Source: Pseudomonadota bacterium (GTDB lineage: Bacteria > Pseudomonadota > Gammaproteobacteria > Xanthomonadales > Xanthomonadaceae). Taken from it: DNA of 48,708 bases. How positions within the stretch are numbered: position 1 is the first letter of the stretch; every line of letters starts with the position of its first letter. Location: the NCBI GenBank assembly GCA_018241125.1, contig JAFEEL010000005.1:1-48708 (forward strand). Direction: 5' to 3'. The translations under genes were made by a program, and so were the position numbers. Under the pieces are notes generated by a model. The model was not told the origin of the DNA, did no database searches, and saw nothing but the letters and a program-made list of their open reading frames with translations. Of the stretch, positions 44,242 to 48,708 are shown in pieces.

Positions 44242-45735
44242 TCACAACCCCTCCGCCGCCTGCGCCACCGCGCGAAACAACGCCCGGCCCTTGTTCATCG
44301 TCTCCTGCCACTCCATGTGCGGGTCGGAGTCGAACACGATCCCGGCACCGGCCTGCACGTGCAGGCGGCCATCGTGGATCACCGCAGTGCGGATGGCGAT
44401 CGCGGTGTCGCCATCGCCCCACCAGCCGATGTAGCCGATCGCGCCGGCGTAGATGCCGCGGCGGATGGGTTCGAGTTCGCGGATGATCTGCAGCGCGCGG
44501 ATCTTGGGCGCGCCGCTGACCGTGCCGGCCGGGAAGGTCGCCTTGAGCACGTCGGCGTAACTCAATCCATCGCGCAACGTGCCGGTGACTTCGCTGACGA
44601 TGTGCATGACGTGCGAGTAGCGTTCGATCACGAACTGCTCGCCGACCTTGACGCTGCCCGGCGCGCTGACGCGGCCGACGTCGTTGCGCCCCAGATCGAT
44701 CAGCATCAGATGCTCGGCGCGCTCTTTCGGGTCGGCCAGCAAGTCGGCTTCCAGCGCCATGTCTTCGGTATGCGTTTTCCCGCGCGGGCGGGTGCCGGCA
44801 ATCGGGCGCACCGTCACCGTGCCCTGCCCGTTTTCATCGTGCTGCAGGCGCACCAGAATTTCCGGCGACGAACCCACCACTTGGGTGCCGTCCAGATCGA
44901 GAAAATACATGTACGGCGAAGGGTTCAACGCGCGCAGTGCGCGGTACACGTCCACCGGTCGCGCCCGGAATGGCACCGACAGCCGCTGCGACAACACCAC
45001 CTGGAACACGTCGCCGGCGCGGATGTGTGCTTGTGCGCTGCGCACCGCGTCCTTGTAGCCTTGTTCGGTGAAGCCGGACACGAAATCGCTTTCGCCCAGC
45101 GCCATCGGTGCCTGCGTGTCCGGATAGCTGCGCCCGGAATGACGCAGGCGGTGCACCAGTTCATCCAGCCGCCGTCGCGCGCGCGCGAACGCGTGCGGGG
45201 TCGCCGGATCGGCGTGCACGATCAGGTACAGGCGGCCCTTGAGGTTGTCGAATACCGCCACTTCTTCCGAGAGCATCAGCAACGCATCGGGTGCGCCCAG
45301 CGGGTCGGGCTTGGGCGTGCCTGCGGCCAGTCGCGGCTCGATCCAGCCGATCGTCTCGAAGCCGAAATAGCCGACCAGCCCGCCGGTGAACGCCGGCAGA
45401 TCGGGCATGCGCGGCACGCGAAACTGCGCGCGAATTGTTTCGACTTCGGCGAACGGATCGACCAGTTCGCGTGACTCGATCAACTCGCCCCACTCGCGCA
45501 CTTCGAGCCGATTGCCGCGAAAGGTGTAGGTGCGTTTGGCCGGCAGGCCGATGATCGAATAGCGGCCCCAGGTTTCGCCGCCTTCCACCGATTCGAACAG
45601 ATAGGTGTGCGGCCCATCGGCGAGTTTCAGGTACACCGACAGCGGCGTGTCGAGGTCGGACAGCACCTCGCGCACCACCGGGATGCGGTTGTATCCGGCG
45701 GCGGCGAGGGCGTCGAAAGTTTGCGGATCGATCAC
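44242..45735 (-). CDS. trpE: Anthranilate synthase component I
   Basis: 497 residues. TrpE converts chorismate and ammonia to anthranilate, the first step of tryptophan synthesis. The N-terminal feedback-inhibition region reads LFES at 46-49 (LLES in many homologues). The chorismate-binding core shows VVGSSPEILVR, PIAGTRPRG, LIDLGRNDVGRV, FPAGTVSGAPKIRA and GAGIVFDSDP. It is full length. Its glutaminase partner trpG lies 16.5 kb away beyond the defence operon, on the same strand. Confidence 0.97.
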   Translation of the reverse strand: MIDPQTFDALAAAGYNRIPVVREVLSDLDTPLSVYLKLADGPHTYLFESVEGGETWGRYSIIGLPAKRTYTFRGNRLEVREWGELIESRELVDPFAEVETIRAQFRVPRMPDLPAFTGGLVGYFGFETIGWIEPRLAAGTPKPDPLGAPDALLMLSEEVAVFDNLKGRLYLIVHADPATPHAFARARRRLDELVHRLRHSGRSYPDTQAPMALGESDFVSGFTEQGYKDAVRSAQAHIRAGDVFQVVLSQRLSVPFRARPVDVYRALRALNPSPYMYFLDLDGTQVVGSSPEILVRLQHDENGQGTVTVRPIAGTRPRGKTHTEDMALEADLLADPKERAEHLMLIDLGRNDVGRVSAPGSVKVGEQFVIERYSHVMHIVSEVTGTLRDGLSYADVLKATFPAGTVSGAPKIRALQIIRELEPIRRGIYAGAIGYIGWWGDGDTAIAIRTAVIHDGRLHVQAGAGIVFDSDPHMEWQETMNKGRALFRAVAQAAEGL

Positions 45736-45977
45736 GGGATGGTGCGACTGGCAACGCCGATGGCGATGCGTGAGCCTGACCGGGCGACGCGGTCGGCGTC
45801 AAGTCAGCGCGGGCATCAACTCATGCGCGCTGTGGCCGTGCAGCGCAGCCCATTCACCATTACCCGATGCACCATCGGCAGAATCGAAGTCTCCCGCGAT
45901 CCATGCGCCGATGCGGCACGCCCACTCCGAACGCCAGCGTGCCGCAGGCGCCCGGATTGCTGCGCCGCCGTTCCAGA

Positions 45978-46496
45978 TCAATGCCGCCAATGACCGCCGT
46001 GCCAGCCACCACCGCGGTACCAATGGCCACCGTACCAGCGTCCACCCCAGCCACGGTAATAGCCGATCGACACCGCCGGCCCGTAATACCCCGAATAGTA
46101 CGCGGGGTAGTAGTACGGCGCGCGGCAGCGATAGACCCCGTAGTAGTCGTAGTAGCAGCGCTGCGGCGGGTAGTAGTACGCCGGCGCGGCGTAATAACCA
46201 CCATAGCCGCCGTAGTAGCCGCCGCCATACACCGGGCCGCCGACGCCGATCGACACGCTGTAGCCGGAGCGATGCCACCCGCCCCAACCGTTTCCGTATC
46301 CGCCGTGATCGTAGCCACCACCACCGTGGTAGTAGCCGCCACCGCCGTGGGAGTAGCCGCCACCGCCGTGGGAGTAGCCGCCACCACCGCCGTTGCCGCC
46401 GTGGAAGCCGAAAGCCCGGGCCTGCGCCGCCTGCGCCATGGAAATGGCGAGGACGCCGCACAACGCAACACTGGCAAGGGTTCGAGTGATGTTCAT
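45978..46496 (-). CDS. Exported Gly/Tyr/His-rich low-complexity protein
   Basis: 172 residues from ATG 46496, preceded by a good GGAGG ribosome binding site. A signal peptide (TLASVALCGVLAISMAQAAQA) is followed by GGGGYSHGGGGYSHGGGGYYH-type repeats, then a Tyr/Gly-rich part (YYGGYGGYYAAPAYYYPP) with a Cys pair in RCYYDYYGVYRCR, and a GHWYRGGGWHGGHW end. Such proteins are common, uncharacterised envelope proteins in Proteobacteria. The repeat part is encoded by 21-bp tandem units. The function is unknown. Confidence 0.78.
   Translation of the reverse strand: MNITRTLASVALCGVLAISMAQAAQARAFGFHGGNGGGGGYSHGGGGYSHGGGGYYHGGGGYDHGGYGNGWGGWHRSGYSVSIGVGGPVYGGGYYGGYGGYYAAPAYYYPPQRCYYDYYGVYRCRAPYYYPAYYSGYYGPAVSIGYYRGWGGRWYGGHWYRGGGWHGGHWRH
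46313..46385. repeat. 21-bp coding tandem repeats
   Basis: About 3.5 head-to-tail 21-bp units; the two central ones (46334-46354 and 46355-46375) are identical. They encode the GGGGYSH units of the exported protein, so copy changes preserve the frame. Confidence 0.8.
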
Positions 46497-46672
46497 GGCG
46501 GCCTCCGCGCCCGACACTTCGGGGGATCGGCGTCCGTGCCGGCAGGTCTTTCTCGCGGTTCACGCTGCGCTTGGTGGCGTGAACGCACGGTGAGGCGCGC
46601 AGTTGACCGGCGTTGCGCGTTTGGCGACGCATCAGGTTGCTGAATGCGCTCGGTCGCGCGGTTCGCCGCAGC

Positions 46673-46832
46673 TTAGCAGGCTGTTGAAAAACAGCCTGCT
46701 GATGCGATCCATGGACGGATCGCACGCCAATCAAACACGCAAGTGTTTGATTTGGCGGAGCCGAGTACGGGCATGTACCGGACTTGGCGCGTTGAAAAAG
46801 GGCGGGAAAGCCCTTTTTCAACAACCTGTTAG
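46673..46832. mobile_element. MITE-like element made of four hairpins
   Basis: Fifteen-base inverted ends CAGGCTGTTGAAAAA (46677-46691) and TTTTTCAACAACCTG (46814-46828) differ at one position and are flanked by TTAG on both sides (46673-46676, 46829-46832), a likely 4-bp target duplication. Inside are four perfect hairpins: 11-bp stem with GAAA loop (46675-46700), GCGATCC/GGATCGC, CAAACAC/GTGTTTG, and a 13-bp stem (46791-46822). No coding sequence. The TTAG duplication fits the YTAR target of IS5-family elements. The rest of the 379-bp spacer between the Gly/Tyr-rich and DHH genes shows no gene. Confidence 0.75.
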
Positions 46833-46875
46833 AGCGATGCGCCCAGGTGCCGTCCCTTGGACACGCAACCGCGCC

Positions 46876-47811
46876 TCAGGAACTGGCTTCGATCTGCGCC
46901 ATCAACTCGCCCAGTACCCGCTCGGCATCTTCATTGGCAACCTGGCAGGTACCGGCCGCTTCGTGGCCGCCACCGCCGTACCGCAGGCACAGCGCGCCGA
47001 TGTCGAGGCGACTGGAACGGTCGATGATCGACTTGCCGATCGCGAACGCGGTGTTCTGTTTTTTCACGCCCCAGATGGCGTGGATCGACACCGTGACCTG
47101 CGGGAACAACGCGTACAAGGTGAAGCGGTTGGTAGCGTAGATCGGGTCTTCGTTGCGCAGATCCAGGATCACCAGCTTGCCGTACACGGCCGCCGTGCGG
47201 CGCAGTTGCGCGCGCGCCTTGTCGCGGTGGGCCGCATACAGATCGGCGCGCTCGGCGACGTCGGGCAGCGCGAGGATCTGCTCGATCGTGTGATCGCGGC
47301 AGTAGTCGATCAGCTCCATCATCAACTGGTAGTTGGAGACGCGAAAATCGCGGAAACGCCCGAGTCCGGTGCGCGCGTCCATCAGGAAGCTCAGCAGTAC
47401 CCAGCCGGTCGGGTTGAGGATCTCGTCGAGGCTGAACTGCGCCGAATCGGCTTTGTCGACCGCCGCCATCATCTCGACCGACACGTTCGGGAACGCCGCC
47501 GCGCCGCCGTAGTAGTCGTAGACCACGCGCGCGGCCGAGGCCGCCTTGGGGTCGATGATGTGGTTGTCCGGATGCCCGGCCACGCGCGTCATCTCGCTGG
47601 CGTGGTGGTCGAAGGCCAGTCTGCAACCGGGTACATACGGCAGGTTGGTGCTGATGTCGTCCGGCCCCATGGCGATCTTGCCGTCCTGCATGTCCTTGGG
47701 GTGCACAAACTCGATGCGGTCGATCAGGCCGCGCTCCTTGAGCAGCACCGCACACACCAGACCATCGAAGTCGCTGCGGGTCACCAGGCGGCACAGGGGC
47801 GTATCGGTCAC
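46876..47811 (-). CDS. DHH-family phosphoesterase
   Basis: 311 residues from GTG 47811, chosen because GGAGG lies nine bases upstream and the conserved sequence begins just after. DHH enzymes are manganese-dependent phosphoesterases such as exopolyphosphatases, nanoRNases and cyclic-dinucleotide phosphodiesterases. Motifs are TRSDFDGLVCAVLL (Asp14, Asp16), AFDHHAS (68-70), VDKADSAQ, and the C-terminal DHHA1 loop GGGGHEAAGTC (about 282). The substrate cannot be chosen from sequence. An IS3 remnant begins just upstream of its start, which may affect its promoter. Confidence 0.88.
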   Translation of the reverse strand: MTDTPLCRLVTRSDFDGLVCAVLLKERGLIDRIEFVHPKDMQDGKIAMGPDDISTNLPYVPGCRLAFDHHASEMTRVAGHPDNHIIDPKAASAARVVYDYYGGAAAFPNVSVEMMAAVDKADSAQFSLDEILNPTGWVLLSFLMDARTGLGRFRDFRVSNYQLMMELIDYCRDHTIEQILALPDVAERADLYAAHRDKARAQLRRTAAVYGKLVILDLRNEDPIYATNRFTLYALFPQVTVSIHAIWGVKKQNTAFAIGKSIIDRSSRLDIGALCLRYGGGGHEAAGTCQVANEDAERVLGELMAQIEASS

Positions 47812-47926
47812 GTTGGAATCCTCCAGGAAGGCGCAATGGCTGCGACGGACGCCCCAGTCTAGTGCGAACCGGGGCGTCGTGCGCGTCCACCGACCAACGT
47901 GCACGACAGCCAGCAGTTCGATGCGG

Positions 47927-47955
47927 TGATCCTACCCCAGTTTCACGGACACCCG
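47927..47955. repeat. Possible left end of the IS3 element
   Basis: The stretch beginning TGATCCTACCCCAGTTTCAC and continuing with GGACACCC starts with TG, as IS3 ends do, and lies 40 bp before the transposase genes. The partner end is missing because the element is truncated, so the assignment is tentative. Confidence 0.4.
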
Positions 47956-47992
47956 GATTAGCGATTCACTATCGCCAACCGGAGTGAGGCAG

Positions 47993-48304
47993 ATGACCCA
48001 GAAGATGACCCAGAAGATCACGCAGGAGCAGAAGAGGCGCAAGCGGCACAGCGAGGAGTTCAAGCAGCAGGCGTTGCTGCGGGCAGCCAAGGATGGCGTG
48101 GTGGTGGCGGCCCGTGATCTGGGTTTGCAGCCGGCGCAGTTGTACGCATGGCGCGGGAAGGCGCAGCAGCGCGGTCAGGACGCGGAAGTACGGCAAGTTC
48201 AGCAGGCCGAGCAGGCGCGGCTCAAGCGTGAGGTGGCGCGTCTGGAGGAGGAGAACGCCTTCCTAAAAAAAGCGGCGGCGTACTTCGCCAAGCAACCCAA
48301 GTGA
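47993..48304 (+). CDS. IS3 family transposase OrfA
   Basis: 103 residues from ATG 47993, with GGAG eight bases upstream. It shows the HTH of IS3 OrfA (RRKRHSEEFKQQALLRAAKDGVVVAARDLGLQPAQLYAWRGKAQ) and the leucine-zipper-like ARLKREVARLEEENAFLKKAAAYFAK. Two MTQK copies at the start come from a short repeat. The stop overlaps OrfB as GTGA. OrfA itself looks intact but its partner is broken, so the element is probably inactive. Confidence 0.93.
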   Translation: MTQKMTQKITQEQKRRKRHSEEFKQQALLRAAKDGVVVAARDLGLQPAQLYAWRGKAQQRGQDAEVRQVQQAEQARLKREVARLEEENAFLKKAAAYFAKQPK

Positions 48305-48597
48305 AGTACGCGACGATGAAGGCGCACGCAGGCCAGTTCGCGGTGCGGCTGATGTGCCGGGTGCTGTCGGTGTCGTCGAGCGGATATTACTCGTGGCGGG
48401 ATCGCAAGCCGTCGCTGCGGGCGCAGCAGCGCGCGCAGTTGGACGCGCGGGTGCGGCAGGCAGGCCTTCGCTGCCGAGCGGGGCCGCGCCGGCGCGCCAC
48501 GGCTGTCCAGGAGCTTGCAGGCCGGGCGACGGCAAGTGGCGCAAAGCCTGCGCAGTCAGGGCTTGCGAGCCAAGGCGGCGCGCAAGTTCAAGGGTAA
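48301..48597 (+). pseudogene. IS3 family transposase OrfB, frameshifted and truncated
   Basis: From GTG 48301 the frame encodes the normal OrfB start (MKYATMKAHAGQFAVRLMCRVLSVSSSGYYSWRDRKPS...DARVRQA). At about 48,463 one extra G shifts the frame; the true continuation (FAAERGRAGAPRLSRSLQ...SQGLRAKAARKFK) is in the next frame until about 48,595. Similarity then stops and the catalytic DDE domain is missing. IS66-type sequence lies just beyond. Confidence 0.85.
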
Positions 48598-48638
48598 CCG
48601 TCCGCCCACGACACCTTGCGGCCCGGCGTCAAACCCGG

Positions 48639-48708
48639 TCAGCCCGCCGGTTGCCAGCGATGCGGCAGCAGCTGGTCGATGTGGCGGTTCTTGGTGGTCG
48701 GCAGCCGC
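48639..48708 (-). pseudogene. C-terminal end of an IS66 family transposase (partial at window edge)
   Basis: The minus strand entering from the right edge reads RLPTTKNRHIDQLLPHRWQPAG and stops at 48639. The pattern L-P-T-T...ID-x-LLPHRW is the usual C-terminus of IS66 TnpC transposases. The rest lies outside the window, so whether it is intact is unknown. Its arrival may have removed the 3' part of the IS3 OrfB gene. Confidence 0.6.

Noticed and set aside
45799-45960. Possible 3' remnant of a gene between trpE and the Gly/Tyr-rich gene (minus strand, ...GNGEWAALHGHSAHELMPALT)
   Set aside because: The stretch has protein-like composition but no start, no ribosome binding site and no family I can name; kept as an unexplained spacer of about 240 bp.

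Overview
The window is GC-rich DNA from a gammaproteobacterium of the Xanthomonadales/Lysobacterales, most likely Rhodanobacteraceae or Xanthomonadaceae. The main evidence is a speD/clp pair (Clp is the xanthomonad CRP-like regulator) next to trpC, an ABM-type monooxygenase gene, trpD and trpG. REP-like GCTCCCACA motifs and seven-base tandem repeats typical of this order are also present. I ran no database search; family names come from reading motifs.

Region by region. 1-2.5 kb: the start of a gene coding Pro-Gln-Gly-Ser repeats, a GNAT acetyltransferase, a MarR regulator and class I fructose-bisphosphate aldolase. 2.6-6 kb: a secreted PNGase A-like protein facing pyruvate kinase. 6-10.6 kb: an exported DUF3857/transglutaminase-like protein and a Sel1-repeat protein in one minus-strand operon. 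10.8-17.5 kb: three tandem, overlapping, paralogous TPR-sulfotransferase genes. 17.5-22.2 kb: divergent secreted peptidases of families M13 and S9. 22.2-27.7 kb: repeat-rich spacer, speD, clp, a GNAT gene, then trpG-trpD-ABM-trpC on the minus strand.

28.0-41.5 kb: a plus-strand defence operon: HTH regulator, PLD-like/SNF2 helicase, a four-helix-bundle protein, DUF4391 protein, a broken DinD/BRO-like gene, a decayed 5' fragment of a type III mod gene, DUF2130 protein, intact type III Mod methyltransferase, Schlafen/AlbA-type ATPase and type III Res helicase-nuclease. With a two-component system and a small His/Lys/Ala-rich exported protein it lies between trpG and trpE, so the trp genes are split by about 16.5 kb.

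44.2-48.7 kb: trpE, a Gly/Tyr/His-rich exported protein, a MITE-like element made of perfect hairpins with TTAG flanks, a DHH phosphoesterase, and remnants of IS3 and IS66 insertion sequences.

The most interesting parts are the composite defence operon and its rearrangement scars. Inverted arrays of a seven-base repeat bracket the four-helix-bundle gene and supply the end of the helicase reading frame and the start of the DUF4391 frame. Related arrays end the DinD-like remnant and TrpG. A second mod start just upstream of the DUF2130-mod pair suggests the methyltransferase module was exchanged.
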